Positions 54,298 to 63,068 of a stretch of DNA of 64,000 nt are shown one piece after another. How positions within the stretch are numbered: position 1 is the stretch's first letter; every line of letters begins with the position of its first letter. Origin of the DNA: Streptomyces aurantiacus JA 4570 (lineage in GTDB: Bacteria > Actinomycetota > Actinomycetes > Streptomycetales > Streptomycetaceae). The notes under the pieces were generated by a model. It searched no databases. It was given only the letters and a program-made list of their open reading frames with translations, and was not told the origin of the DNA. Location: positions 1-64,000 of the forward strand of contig NZ_AOPZ01000019.1 of assembly GCF_000414115.1 (NCBI RefSeq), in the 5' to 3' direction. The position numbers and the translations under genes were made by a program.

Positions 54298-54711
54298 ATG
54301 GCCATTCACGAGAATCTGCTCGGGGGACCGCCCCCGACCCATCTGCCCGACGACCCCGAGCCCCGCGAGCTCCTCGCGGGCGGCACGCCGGCCACCGACG
54401 TCGCCGCGAAGTACCCGACGTCCTCCCTCGCGTGGGCACGCCTCGCCGACGAGGCGTACGAGGCGGGCCGCGTCGTCGAGTCGTACGCGTACGCCCGTAC
54501 GGGATACCACCGCGGCCTGGACTCCCTGCGCCGCAGCGGCTGGAAGGGCCACGGCCCGGTGCCGTGGGAGCACGAGCCGAACCGCGGCTTCCTGCGCGCG
54601 CTGCACGCCCTCGCCCGGGCGGCGGGCGCCATCGGCGAGCAGGAGGAGTACGAGCGGTGCTCGACGTTCCTGCGCGAGTCCTCGGCGACGGCGGCGGACA
54701 CCCTGGGCTGA
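54298..54711 (+). CDS. DUF3151 family protein
   Basis: A 137-residue cytoplasmic protein of the DUF3151 family, universal in Actinobacteria with unknown function. The opening NLLGGPPPTHLPDDPEPREL and the sequence YPTSSLAWARLADEAYEAGR then YAYARTGYHRGLDSLRRSGW and PVPWEHEPNRGFLRALHALA are family signatures. It is helical, TPR-like in look. ATG 54298 is chosen over 54280, which falls in the repeat. A clear terminator follows. Confidence 0.88.
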   Translation: MAIHENLLGGPPPTHLPDDPEPRELLAGGTPATDVAAKYPTSSLAWARLADEAYEAGRVVESYAYARTGYHRGLDSLRRSGWKGHGPVPWEHEPNRGFLRALHALARAAGAIGEQEEYERCSTFLRESSATAADTLG

Positions 54712-54737
54712 GCCCGGCAGCGCCCGCGCGTACCCAC

Positions 54738-54781
54738 GACCTGCCTGGACACCCAGTGTGACCAGGCAGGTCTTGCTGTTT
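54738..54781 (+). terminator. Rho-independent terminator after the DUF3151 gene
   Basis: GACCTGCCTGG (54738-54748) pairs exactly with CCAGGCAGGTC (54762-54772); an inner ACAC/GTGT pairing shortens the loop. TTGCTGTTT follows, the best T-tract in the window. It lies 27 bases after the stop codon. Confidence 0.85.
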
Positions 54782-54879
54782 CCGGGGATGTTGCGGAGGA
54801 TGCGGGTGGGGACCGGGGCCCCCGTGCCGGTACCGGCAGGGGCGGACCGCTACCCGGAGTACGCATCTAGGAGTAAGCG

Positions 54880-55755
54880 ATGTCCTACGAGGCGCACGCG
54901 GCGCACGAGACCCGGCCACAGTCCGTGACCACGGACGACGAAAGCCCGGAGAGCCCGAACCTCGACTTCGCAGGCACCACCCCTTACGAGGACTACGTCC
55001 AGGCGGACGTCCTCACCCACCTCCAGCACCTGCGGTCCGACGACCCCGGCGAGATGGTCTTCCTCGTCACCACGCAGGTCATGGAGCTGTGGTTCACCGT
55101 CATCGTGCACGAGTGGGAGACCGCGGCGCGTGCGCTGCGCGAGGACGACGTGCCGGTGGCGATCGCCGCGCTGAAGCGGTCGGTGCGCGAGCTGGAGGCG
55201 CTGAACCACTCGTGGAAGCCGCTCGGCCAGCTCACCCCCGCCCAGTTCAACTCCTACCGGGGCGCGCTCGGCGAGGGCTCCGGCTTCCAGTCGGCGATGT
55301 ACCGGCGCATGGAGTTCCTGCTCGGCGAGAAGTCCGCGTCCATGCTGGTGCCGCACCGCGGCGCCCCGCGCGTGCACGCGGAGCTGGAGAAGGCGCTGCA
55401 GGAGCCGAGCCTGTACGACGAGGTGCTGCGGCTCCTCGCGCGGCGCGGGCACCCGATCCCGGCCGCCGTCCTGGAGCGCGACATATCCCGCAGGTACGAG
55501 CCGTCGCCCGAGGTCGAGGCCGTGTGGACGGCCCTGTACGCGGGGGACGAGGGCGACGAACTCGCCCGGCTCGGCGAGGCGTTGACCGACGTCGGCGAGC
55601 TGGTCTGGCGCTGGCGCAACGACCACCTGGTCGCCACCCGCCGCGCCATGGGCTCCAAGACCGGCACGGGCGGCTCCGCCGGGGTGGCCTGGCTGGAGAA
55701 ACGCGCCACGAAGAACGTGTTCCCGGAGCTGTGGACGGCGCGCAGCCATGTCTGA
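54880..55755 (+). CDS. kynA: Tryptophan 2,3-dioxygenase
   Basis: Opens the indole ring of L-tryptophan with O2 to give N-formylkynurenine; heme enzyme, normally a tetramer. 291 residues. Family motifs are present: TTPYEDYVQADVLTHLQHLR, FLVTTQVMELWFTVIVHEWE, the substrate region LTPAQFNSYRGALGEGSGFQ and late WRWRNDHLVATRRAMGSKTG with the heme-ligand His. ATG 54880 follows a TAGGAGTAAGCG ribosome site. It overlaps the kynureninase gene by eight bases, and a hydrolase gene follows, forming a kynurenine operon. Confidence 0.95.
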   Translation: MSYEAHAAHETRPQSVTTDDESPESPNLDFAGTTPYEDYVQADVLTHLQHLRSDDPGEMVFLVTTQVMELWFTVIVHEWETAARALREDDVPVAIAALKRSVRELEALNHSWKPLGQLTPAQFNSYRGALGEGSGFQSAMYRRMEFLLGEKSASMLVPHRGAPRVHAELEKALQEPSLYDEVLRLLARRGHPIPAAVLERDISRRYEPSPEVEAVWTALYAGDEGDELARLGEALTDVGELVWRWRNDHLVATRRAMGSKTGTGGSAGVAWLEKRATKNVFPELWTARSHV

Positions 55756-57031
55756 GACGCACCAGGCACAGGAGACGTACGCGCAGCTGCGGGAGCGGGC
55801 CGAACTGCTCGACGCCAAGGACGAACTCGCCGCCAAACGAGGCGAGTTCGTCCTCGACGACACCGTCTATCTGGACGGGAACTCGCTGGGCGCCCTGCCC
55901 GCGAACGTCGAGGCCCGCGTCGCCGACGTCATCACCCGCGAATGGGGCAAGCTCCGCATCCGCTCCTGGGAGGAGAGCGGCTGGTGGACCGCGCCGGAGC
56001 GGATCGGCGACCGCCTCGCCCCGCTGCTCGGCGCCGCCCCCGGCCAGGTCGTCGTCGCCGACTCCACCAGCGTGAACGTCTTCAAGGCGCTGGTGGCCGC
56101 CGTCCGCATCGCCCGCGGGGACGCGCCGGACCCGGGCCCGGACCCGGCGCGCGACGAGATCGTCGTCGACGCCACCACCTTCCCCACCGACGGATACATC
56201 GCCGCGTCCGCCGCCCGCCTCACCGGCTGCCGGCTGATCCCGGCCGTCCCGGCGGACGTGCCCGGCGTCCTCGGTCCGCGCACCGCCGCCGTGCTGCTCA
56301 ACCACGCCGACTACCGCTCCGGCAGGCTGCACGACCTGCCCGGGCTGACCGCGTCCGTGCACGCCGTGGGCGCCCTCGTCGTCTGGGACCTGTGCCACAC
56401 GGCGGGCGCCCTGCCGATCGGCCTGGACGAGCACGGCGTGGACCTGGCGGTCGGCTGCACCTACAAGTACCTGAACGGTGGCCCGGGTTCGCCCGCGTAC
56501 CTGTACGTGCGCAAGGAGCACCAGCCGCGCTTCGACTCGCCGCTGCCCGGCTGGAACTCGCACGCCGAGCCCTTCGGGATGCGGGCCGAGTACAAACCGG
56601 CCGACGACGCGGTGCGCGGCCGGGTCGGCACCCCCGACATCCTGTCGCTGCTCGCGTTCGACGCGGCGCTCAACGTGTGGGAGGGGGTGTCGGCGGCGGC
56701 GGTGCGCGCCAAGTCCCTGGCCCTGACGGACTTCTTCCTGGAGTGCGTCGCCGCGTACGTCCCCGAGGGGCGGGTCGAGTCGATCACGCCCGCCGCGCAC
56801 GCCGAGCGGGGCAGCCAGATCGCGCTGCGCTGCCCGGACGCCGCCGGCGTGATGAAGCGGCTGATCGAGCGGGGCGTGGTCGGCGACTACCGCGCGCCGG
56901 ACGTGCTGCGCTTCGGCTTCACTCCGCTGTACGTGTCGTTCGCGGACGCGGAGCGCGCCGCGCGGGTCCTCGCGGACACCCTTGCGGACACACTGGAGGA
57001 GGCGCCGGAAGAAGCACCCGAGGGCCTCTAG
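55748..57031 (+). CDS. kynU: Kynureninase
   Basis: PLP enzyme that cleaves kynurenine to anthranilate and alanine. 427 residues. DDTVYLDGNSLGALPANVEA opens the fold; LVVWDLCHTAGALPIGLDEH holds the Asp that contacts PLP nitrogen, and VGCTYKYLNGGPGSPAYLYV holds the Schiff-base Lys. The C-terminal VVGDYRAPDVLRFGFTPLYV is conserved. Starts eight bases inside the dioxygenase gene. The pathway ends at anthranilate here, which may feed quinoline-type metabolites or be degraded elsewhere. Confidence 0.95.
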   Translation: MSETHQAQETYAQLRERAELLDAKDELAAKRGEFVLDDTVYLDGNSLGALPANVEARVADVITREWGKLRIRSWEESGWWTAPERIGDRLAPLLGAAPGQVVVADSTSVNVFKALVAAVRIARGDAPDPGPDPARDEIVVDATTFPTDGYIAASAARLTGCRLIPAVPADVPGVLGPRTAAVLLNHADYRSGRLHDLPGLTASVHAVGALVVWDLCHTAGALPIGLDEHGVDLAVGCTYKYLNGGPGSPAYLYVRKEHQPRFDSPLPGWNSHAEPFGMRAEYKPADDAVRGRVGTPDILSLLAFDAALNVWEGVSAAAVRAKSLALTDFFLECVAAYVPEGRVESITPAAHAERGSQIALRCPDAAGVMKRLIERGVVGDYRAPDVLRFGFTPLYVSFADAERAARVLADTLADTLEEAPEEAPEGL

Positions 57032-57173
57032 GGGGCCTGACGGCTCGGGCGCCGGGCGGGTCCTGATACCGTCCGGCAAATCTGGATCATGATTCGAACG
57101 CCCTCCGGTCGCCGGTCTGTTGCCACCGGGGCCCGGAGGGCGGACGCCCGGGCGAGTTTGGGAGGGTTGCCGC

Positions 57174-58067
57174 ATGCCGGACGACGCCGCCGTGGCCCGC
57201 GATGCCGCCGAGGAAGCAGCCGCCTTCGCGCATCCCGCGGTGCCGCCCGACAGCACCGCCGCGTACGGCACGCACGCGGACCAGATCGTCGACTTCTACG
57301 CCCCGCGCGGCACCGGGGACCGCCCCGCGCCGCTCGTCGTCGTGCTGCACGGCGGGGCGTGGCGGGCGCCGTACGACCGCCTGCACGTGACACCGTTCGC
57401 GGACTTCCTGGCCCGGCGCGGCTTCGCCGTCGCCAACGTCGAGTACCGCAAGGGCAGTTCGCCCGGCGGCCCGATCCCGGCGCAGGGCGCCGCCGGGCCG
57501 ATCGCGGGGCGCTGGCCCGAGACCCTCGACGACGTGGCCGCCGCGCTCGACGCGCTGCCCGACCTGGCCCGCGAGGCCCTGCCGATGGCCGACCCGAAGC
57601 GGGTCGTGGTGACCGGCCACTCGGCCGGCGGCCAGCTCGCGCTGTGGGCGGCGGCACGGCACGTACTGCCGGAGGGCTCCCGCTGGTACCGGGCCCGCCC
57701 CGCACCGCTGCGGGGCGTGGTGGCCCTCGCGCCGATCGCCGACCTGCGGGTGGCGGACGAACTCGACGTCTGCTCGGGGGCGGTGCGGCAGTTCCTCGGC
57801 GACGCCGAGGAGCTGTTCGAGGAGCGGCTCGCGCATGCCGACCCGGCCGTCCTGCTGCCCACCGGCATCGCCACCACCGTCGTCCAGGGCCGCACCGACA
57901 TCGTCGTACCGCAGGCCGTCGCCGAGGCGTACGCCGACGCTGCCGCGAAAGCCGGTGAGGTCGTCGGGGTCACGTTGCTTGAGGACGTCGGCCACTTCCC
58001 CCTGATCGACCCGGCGGCGGACGCGTGCGCGGTGGTGGCGGAAGAAATCGCCCAGCTGGCGTTCTGA
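57174..58067 (+). CDS. Alpha/beta hydrolase, likely kynurenine formamidase
   Basis: A 297-residue alpha/beta hydrolase. The oxyanion motif is VVVLHGGAWRAPYDR (HGGxW, as in kynurenine formamidases of the BNA7/esterase type), the nucleophile is VVVTGHSAGGQLALWAAARH, the acid is near VVQGRTDIVVP and the His is in LLEDVGHFPLID. Being next to the dioxygenase and kynureninase genes, hydrolysis of N-formylkynurenine is the likely job. ATG 57174 has GGGAGG seven bases upstream; the 142-base gap from kynU may hold a separate promoter. Confidence 0.82.
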   Translation: MPDDAAVARDAAEEAAAFAHPAVPPDSTAAYGTHADQIVDFYAPRGTGDRPAPLVVVLHGGAWRAPYDRLHVTPFADFLARRGFAVANVEYRKGSSPGGPIPAQGAAGPIAGRWPETLDDVAAALDALPDLAREALPMADPKRVVVTGHSAGGQLALWAAARHVLPEGSRWYRARPAPLRGVVALAPIADLRVADELDVCSGAVRQFLGDAEELFEERLAHADPAVLLPTGIATTVVQGRTDIVVPQAVAEAYADAAAKAGEVVGVTLLEDVGHFPLIDPAADACAVVAEEIAQLAF

Positions 58068-58079
58068 GGGGCGATATAG

Positions 58080-58147
58080 AGCCCGTCCGGCGATTGAGGA
58101 CGAGCCGCGACCTGGTTACGGGAAGGGGCGGGACTGGGGAAGCCCCC
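58080..58147. repeat. Composite repeat, copy D
   Basis: AGCCCGTCCGGCGATTGAGG at 58080 is followed by ACGAGCCGCG and CGGGAAGGGGCGGG (from 58119) then CTGGGGAAGCCCCC. This is the same order as copy B read on the other strand. The right part is read as the last codons of the aminotransferase gene, whose stop lies at 58116-58118. Confidence 0.75.
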
Positions 58148-59312
58148 GCACAGCCCTCACCCCCCGCACCAACGCCGCAACCCCCGCCTCCGCCTTCGCC
58201 CGCGGGCACCCCACATTCAGCCGCACGAACCCGGGCGCCCCATACGTCCCGCCAGGCATCACAGCCACCCCCTGCCGCTCCACCAGCTCCCGTTGGAGCG
58301 CCTCGTCGCCGACCCCCTCCCCGAGCACGGGACGAAGATCGATCCAGGCGAGATACCCCGCCTGCGGCGGGACCCACCCCAGCTCGGGGAAGGCCGCGTT
58401 CAGCCGCTCCCCCACGACCCGAAGGTTCCCGTACGCATAGGCCCGCACGGCATCGAGCCACGCCTCGCCCTCCCGGTACGCGGCGATGTGCGCGGTGAGC
58501 GAGAGCACCGCGGGCGAGGCGAGCCCTTCCCCGGTGTTCATCCGCGCCACGAAGGCCGCGTGCTCGTCCGGGTCGCCGATGAAGCCGTAACTGCCGCTCA
58601 GCGAGGGGAAGTTGAATGCCTTGGTGCCCGAGGTGACCAGCGCCCAGCGCCCCCGCCCGTACCGTGTCCAGGGCCGGTGGACGTACCCGTCGTGGGTGAG
58701 GTCGGCATGGATCTCGTCGCTGATGACGGCGACGCCGTGCCGCTCGCACAGCTCGGCCGTCGCGGCGAGCTCGGCGTCGGTCCACACCCGCCCGGTCGGG
58801 TTGTGCGGGGAACAGAGCAGCAGCACCCGGCTGTCGGGCCGCGCCAACTCGGCCTCCAGCAGCGCCAGTCCGGGATCCTCCAGGGGCACGCCGCGCAGTT
58901 CCCGGCCGAGGCCGAGGACCGCCTTGCGGAACCCGTCGTACGTAGGGGTGTGCACCACAATCCCGTCCCCCGGCGCGCTCCACATCCGCAGCAGCTGCGA
59001 CACCTGGCTGAGCACGGAGGGGGCGTACACGAGCGAGTCGGGGTCGACCTCCGTGTCGTAGCGCTGCTTGAACCAGTCGCGGATCGCGCCGCGGAAGTCG
59101 TCGTTGCGCCAGTCCGTGTAGCCGAAGACACCGTGCGCGACCCGCCGCTGCAACGCGTCGAGGACTTCGGGGGCGCAGGCGAAGTCCATGTCGGAGATCG
59201 TGAACGGGAGGAGATCGGGCACGGGAAAACGGTCGGCGATGCCGTCCCACTGGACGCACCAGGTGCCGTACCGGTCGACGGGGGTGTCGAAGTCGTATGC
59301 CGCAGTGGTCAT
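58116..59312 (-). CDS. MalY/PatB-type PLP aminotransferase or C-S lyase
   Basis: A 398-residue fold-type I PLP enzyme of the MalY/PatB group, which often cleaves cystathionine or cysteine conjugates. The family marks are LPFTISDMDFACAPEVLDAL, FGYTDWRNDDFRGAIRDWF, SPHNPTGRVWTDAEL, ISDEIHADLTHDGYVHRPW and the Schiff-base Lys in TSGTKAFNFPSLSGSYGF. ATG 59312 has GGAGGGA seven bases upstream. The last residues, LPQSRPFP, come from an intergenic repeat, so the ancestral stop was probably lost. Converges with the hydrolase gene. Confidence 0.9.
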   Translation of the reverse strand: MTTAAYDFDTPVDRYGTWCVQWDGIADRFPVPDLLPFTISDMDFACAPEVLDALQRRVAHGVFGYTDWRNDDFRGAIRDWFKQRYDTEVDPDSLVYAPSVLSQVSQLLRMWSAPGDGIVVHTPTYDGFRKAVLGLGRELRGVPLEDPGLALLEAELARPDSRVLLLCSPHNPTGRVWTDAELAATAELCERHGVAVISDEIHADLTHDGYVHRPWTRYGRGRWALVTSGTKAFNFPSLSGSYGFIGDPDEHAAFVARMNTGEGLASPAVLSLTAHIAAYREGEAWLDAVRAYAYGNLRVVGERLNAAFPELGWVPPQAGYLAWIDLRPVLGEGVGDEALQRELVERQGVAVMPGGTYGAPGFVRLNVGCPRAKAEAGVAALVRGVRAVRGLPQSRPFP

Positions 59313-59334
59313 GATCGGTTCCCTCCGGACATGC

Positions 59335-59372
59335 CGCGGGCCCGGCACCCACGCGGAGTACCGGGCCCGGCG
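59335..59372 (-). terminator. GC-rich hairpin after fbaA
   Basis: CGCGGGCCCGGCAC (59335-59348) pairs with GTACCGGGCCCGGCG (59358-59372), allowing one bulge and one mismatch. It lies just after the fbaA stop on the minus strand and before the aminotransferase start. There is no T-tract, as is common for Streptomyces terminators. Confidence 0.65.
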
Positions 59373-59390
59373 AGCGGACGAGACAGTGGG

Positions 59391-60413
59391 CTACTTGAGC
59401 TTCGTGCCGGTGGAGCGCAGGTTCGCGCACGCCTCGGTGACGCGCTTGGCCATGCCGGCCTCGGCGGACTTGCCCCAGGTGCGCGGGTCGTACGTCTTCT
59501 TCGAGCCGACCTCGCCGTCGACCTTCAGGACGCCGTCGTAGTTGCGGAACATGTGGTCCGCGACGGGCCGCGTGAAGGCGTACTGGGTGTCGGTGTCGAG
59601 GTTCATCTTCACGACGCCGTTCTCAAGGGCGGTGGCGATCTCCTCGGCCGTGGAGCCGGAGCCGCCGTGGAAGACGAAGTCGAACGGCGACTGCTTGCCG
59701 TACTTCGAGCCGACGCCCTCCTGGAGGTCCTTGAGCAGCTCGGGGCGCAGGACGACGTTGCCCGGCTTGTAGACGCCGTGGACGTTGCCGAAGGACGCGG
59801 CGAGCAGGTAGCGGCCCTTCTCGCCCAGGCCCAGGGCCTCGGCGGTGCGGATGGCGTCGTCGACGGTCGTGTACAGCTCGTCGTTGATCTCGTGCGTGAC
59901 GCCGTCCTCCTCGCCGCCGGTCGGCGTGATCTCGACCTCAAGGATGATCTTCGCGGCGGCGGCCTTGGCGAGCAGCTCCTGGCCGATGGACAGGTTGTCG
60001 GCGAGGGTCTCGGCGGAGCCGTCCCACATGTGGGACTGGAACAGGGGGTTCTCGCCGCGGGCGACGCGCTCGGCGGAGACGTCGAGGAGCGGGCGGACGT
60101 ACCCGTCGAGCTTGTCCTTCGGGCAGTGGTCGGTGTGCAGCGCGACCGTGATGTCGTACTTCGCCGCGACGATGTGAGCGAACTCGGCGAGGGCCACCGC
60201 GCCCGTCACCATGTCCTTGTTGTACTGGCCGCCCAGGAACTCCGCACCGCCTGTGGAGATCTGGATGATGCCGTCGCTCTCCGCCTCCGCGAAGCCGCGC
60301 AGCGCAGCGTGCAGGGTCTGCGAGGACGTCACGTTGATCGCCGGGTAGGCGAACTTGCCTGCCTTCGCCCGGTCCAGCATCTCGTTGTAGACGTCGGGGG
60401 TTGCGATGGGCAT
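59391..60413 (-). CDS. fbaA: Class II fructose-bisphosphate aldolase
   Basis: Zinc-dependent aldolase of glycolysis and gluconeogenesis, 340 residues as in the long class IIA group. TPDVYNEMLDRAKAGKFAYP opens it. Zinc ligands lie in VALHTDHCPKDKLDG (both His and the following Asp region), KIILEVEITPTGGEEDGV and LAASFGNVHGVYKPGNVVL; the substrate loop is FVFHGGSGSTAEEIATAL. ATG 60413 has AAGGAG upstream. pyrE lies upstream on the same strand; each has its own hairpin downstream. Confidence 0.96.
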   Translation of the reverse strand: MPIATPDVYNEMLDRAKAGKFAYPAINVTSSQTLHAALRGFAEAESDGIIQISTGGAEFLGGQYNKDMVTGAVALAEFAHIVAAKYDITVALHTDHCPKDKLDGYVRPLLDVSAERVARGENPLFQSHMWDGSAETLADNLSIGQELLAKAAAAKIILEVEITPTGGEEDGVTHEINDELYTTVDDAIRTAEALGLGEKGRYLLAASFGNVHGVYKPGNVVLRPELLKDLQEGVGSKYGKQSPFDFVFHGGSGSTAEEIATALENGVVKMNLDTDTQYAFTRPVADHMFRNYDGVLKVDGEVGSKKTYDPRTWGKSAEAGMAKRVTEACANLRSTGTKLK

Positions 60414-60448
60414 GTGTCCGCTCCTTGTGATGTGCGGGGTGAGTGCTC

Positions 60449-60480
60449 TGGGGGCGGCGACGGCGATGTCGTCGCCCCCA
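60449..60480 (-). terminator. Hairpin after pyrE
   Basis: TGGGGGCGGCGAC (60449-60461) and GTCGTCGCCCCCA (60468-60480) form a 13-bp stem with one mismatch. It lies 36 bases beyond the pyrE stop and 36 before the fbaA start, on the same strand, so it probably ends or attenuates read-through from pyrE. Confidence 0.65.
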
Positions 60481-60516
60481 TCTTTCCAGACTTACGGGAC
60501 GTGCTCAGTCCGCGTA

Positions 60517-61068
60517 CTAGTCCAGCCCGAGCTCGTCCTTCGAGTACGCGAAGAGGTACGGGACCCCGGCACCCTCGGTGATCTTCTCGGCGGCGCCGGT
60601 GGCCCGGTCCACGATGGTCGCCACGCCCACGACCTCGGCGCCGGCCTCGCGCACCGCTTCCACGGCGGTGAGCGGGGAGCCGCCGGTGGTGGAGGTGTCC
60701 TCGACGACGAGCACGCGGCGGCCCCTGATGTCCGGGCCCTCGACGCGGCGCTGCAGGCCGTGCGCCTTGGCGGCCTTGCGCACCACGAACGCGTCGATCC
60801 GCTTCCCGCGGGCCGCGGCGGCGTGCAGCATCGCGGCGGCGACGGGGTCGGCGCCCATGGTGAGCCCGCCCACGGCGTCGAACTCCAGGTCCGCCGTCAG
60901 GTCGAGCAGCACCTGCCCGACCAGCGGGGCGGCCTCGCCGTCCAGGGTGATGCGGCGCAGGTCGACGTAGTAGTCGGCCTCGATGCCCGAGGAGAGCGTC
61001 ACCTTGCCGTGCACGACGGCCTTGTCCTTGATCTGCTGCAGCAGGTCGCCGCGTACGTCGTTCGTCAT
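60517..61068 (-). CDS. pyrE: Orotate phosphoribosyltransferase
   Basis: Transfers ribose-5-phosphate from PRPP to orotate in pyrimidine synthesis. 183 residues, the short actinobacterial form. LLQQIKDKAVVHGKVTLSSG and EADYYVDLRRITLDGEAAPL form the N-terminal hood; the PRPP motif is RVLVVEDTSTTGGSPLTAVE; the flexible loop Lys/Arg lie in VVRKAAKAHGLQRRVEGPD. It is separated from the other pyr genes, as usual in Streptomyces. Confidence 0.95.
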   Translation of the reverse strand: MTNDVRGDLLQQIKDKAVVHGKVTLSSGIEADYYVDLRRITLDGEAAPLVGQVLLDLTADLEFDAVGGLTMGADPVAAAMLHAAAARGKRIDAFVVRKAAKAHGLQRRVEGPDIRGRRVLVVEDTSTTGGSPLTAVEAVREAGAEVVGVATIVDRATGAAEKITEGAGVPYLFAYSKDELGLD

Positions 61069-61110
61069 GGCTACGAGCTTAAGCGCGCCGCGGGGCGCGG
61101 GGCGCGGGGG

Positions 61111-61926
61111 TCACAGCCGCCGCCAGGTCCAGGTGGTCGACGTCTCCAGCGGCTCCAGCGGGGTCACCAGGCGCGGCAGGGTGTTCAGGCCGTTGGGCGG
61201 GCCGGTCTGCGGCTCCACGCACACCGCGTCGGCGGGCTCGTCGTACACCACGACCCACTCCTCGCGGCTGGCCACGTTCAGCTCCAGGCGGCCCGGCCAG
61301 GTCAGGGTCACGTCCACGCCGCCCGGCATGCCGAAGCAGTCGTCCCAGGGGGCGGGGGTGGGGGCGACGCGGGTGCCGGTGGGGAGGTGGTCGTCGCCTC
61401 GCTGCTCCTGCCAGGCGGGGGTGAAGCTCAGCTGTACGCCGGAGTCGTCCTGCCCGCCGTCCCCTCCCGCCAGGTGGCGGTTGAACCAGGGATGCCAGCC
61501 CGCCTGCGCCGGGAAGGAGTCTCCGTACGTCTCGATCGCCATCCGCAGGGTCAGCGCGTCCTCGGTCAGCTCGACGACCTGCGTGACGCGGCCCGGGTAG
61601 GGCCAGGGGTCCGTCAGGTCGTACGTGAACACGGCCTCCGTGGGGCTCTGGCGGGCCGTTTTCCACGCGGCGTCGCGGGCTGTGCCGTGGATGGCGTGCG
61701 GTGGGGAGTTCACGGGGAGCTGGTGGAGGGTGCCGCCGTTCCTGAAGCGGCCGTCCCGGGTGCGGCCGCACCACGGGACCATGGGGAAGCTGCCGTAGCG
61801 CTCACCCTGCCGCAGCAGTTCGACTCCGTCGACGGTGAGGCTGCCGAGGCGGCAGCCGTTGCCCGGCTGAACGCCGACCTCCGCGGTACCCGCGGCCAGC
61901 CTGATCTCTTCGCTGCTGCTACTCAC
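61111..61926 (-). CDS. Aldose 1-epimerase family protein
   Basis: A 271-residue galactose-mutarotase-fold protein that would interconvert sugar anomers. RYGSFPMVPWCGRTRDGRFR, NSPPHAIHGTARDAAWKTAR (catalytic His region) and AGWHPWFNRHLAGG (second His) are present; the Glu acid is probably within the late region near LNVASREEWVVVYDE. Its gene begins in front of a palindromic repeat that separates it from the CoxG-like gene. Confidence 0.85.
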   Translation of the reverse strand: MSSSSEEIRLAAGTAEVGVQPGNGCRLGSLTVDGVELLRQGERYGSFPMVPWCGRTRDGRFRNGGTLHQLPVNSPPHAIHGTARDAAWKTARQSPTEAVFTYDLTDPWPYPGRVTQVVELTEDALTLRMAIETYGDSFPAQAGWHPWFNRHLAGGDGGQDDSGVQLSFTPAWQEQRGDDHLPTGTRVAPTPAPWDDCFGMPGGVDVTLTWPGRLELNVASREEWVVVYDEPADAVCVEPQTGPPNGLNTLPRLVTPLEPLETSTTWTWRRL

Positions 61927-61956
61927 GGGGTCGACCTTACGGCTCGGCCCGGCTGG

Positions 61957-62033
61957 GAGCTCCCCAATCCCACCCCTTCCCGAAACCGGGCAGAGCCCCC
62001 AGTTTCGGGAAGGGGCGGGGTTGGGGAAAGCTC
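61957..62033. repeat. Composite palindromic repeat, copy E
   Basis: GAGCTCCCCAATCCCACCCC through CCCGAAAC (to 61986) pairs with GTTTCGGGAAGGGGCGGGGT through AAAGCTC (62002-62033), about 30 bases per arm with few mismatches. It starts 31 bases upstream of the epimerase start and runs into the stop codon of the CoxG-like gene (62032-62034), so it probably terminates that gene. Confidence 0.8.
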
Positions 62034-62904
62034 AACGGCGGCGACGCAACGCCCGCGACACCACGATCGCCGAGGCGAGGGCCACCGCGGCCACGGGCGC
62101 GGCCCACCGCAGCGTGGCGACCCCGCCAGACATCGCCTCGGGCACCGGCACGGGCGCGTACCGCCCCCGCGGCGGCGCGTGATCGACCTCCTCCGCGCTC
62201 CGCCCGATCATCGTCCGCCGAGCATGCGCGGCCTCCGCGGCCGGCACCCCCGCGTCCAACGGCCCGTCAAGATCGTCGGAGAGCGGATCCAACGGCGGAG
62301 GCGGCACCTCGGCCCGGAAGATCCCGTACGAACCGTCCGCGGACCCGGTGGGCCCCATGGGTTCCTCGGGCCCGGCGGGCTCGGCGGAATCGGAGGGCCC
62401 GGCGGCCTCGGCGGACTCCGCCGGCTCGGCGTCGGCCTTCGCGGAGCCGGACGCCCCCGCCCCCGCCCCGCCCGAGGCGAGCCCCTCCGCGAACCGCCCG
62501 AGCAGCCTCCGCACCGCCCCCTCCACAGCCTGTGGAGAACTTTCCGCGATCTCGGCGACCCGTCCGTCCCCGGACCCGCTCCCGCTGAAGGCGAGGTTCG
62601 TGCCCCCTTCCGCGGCGGGCGCGAGCCGCAGGACGAGGGAGAACTTCACGGCCCCGCTGCCGCGGACCTCGGCCCCCTCGCCCTCCAGGGAGAACCCGCC
62701 GTCGCCCCGCGCGGCGACCCGCAGCGCACCGCGATAGGTGATCGTGTGCCCGCCGACCCGCACTCTCAGCCGCCCGGACACGGGCGGCGAGTCCGCGTCG
62801 GCGGCGCGCTGCAGCCCCGGCACCGCACCGGCGACCCGCTCGGGGTCGGCCAGCGCCTCGCGGAGCGGCTCTTCCGGAACCGGTACGAACACCTCATGCT
62901 CCAT
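62032..62904 (-). CDS. SRPBCC/CoxG-like protein with C-terminal membrane helix
   Basis: A 290-residue protein. The N-terminal 150 residues are a CoxG-type SRPBCC (START-like) domain: FVPVPEEPLREALADPERVA, then GRLRVRVGGHTITYRGALRV and LVLRLAPAAEGGTNLAFSGS. A low-complexity Ala/Glu/Ser/Pro linker follows, and a final helix (AAPVAAVALASAIVVSRALR) anchors it in the membrane with a basic end. CoxG relatives help carbon monoxide dehydrogenase mature, but no cox genes are here, so the role is open. ATG 62904 is the first codon of the conserved domain. Confidence 0.78.
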   Translation of the reverse strand: MEHEVFVPVPEEPLREALADPERVAGAVPGLQRAADADSPPVSGRLRVRVGGHTITYRGALRVAARGDGGFSLEGEGAEVRGSGAVKFSLVLRLAPAAEGGTNLAFSGSGSGDGRVAEIAESSPQAVEGAVRRLLGRFAEGLASGGAGAGASGSAKADAEPAESAEAAGPSDSAEPAGPEEPMGPTGSADGSYGIFRAEVPPPPLDPLSDDLDGPLDAGVPAAEAAHARRTMIGRSAEEVDHAPPRGRYAPVPVPEAMSGGVATLRWAAPVAAVALASAIVVSRALRRRR

Positions 62905-63068
62905 GACAGACGAGCGTACCGACGCCCGCCGCATGATGTATGCCCTAGGCCCTGCCCGATGGGTCGGCGCGGCGTCGCGACGCCTGGCCAGACGCCGCTC
63001 CTTGCTCCACGCCGACCCATCGGACAGGACCTGACGCCACTTGACCGTGTCCACGGCCGGACGACCCG

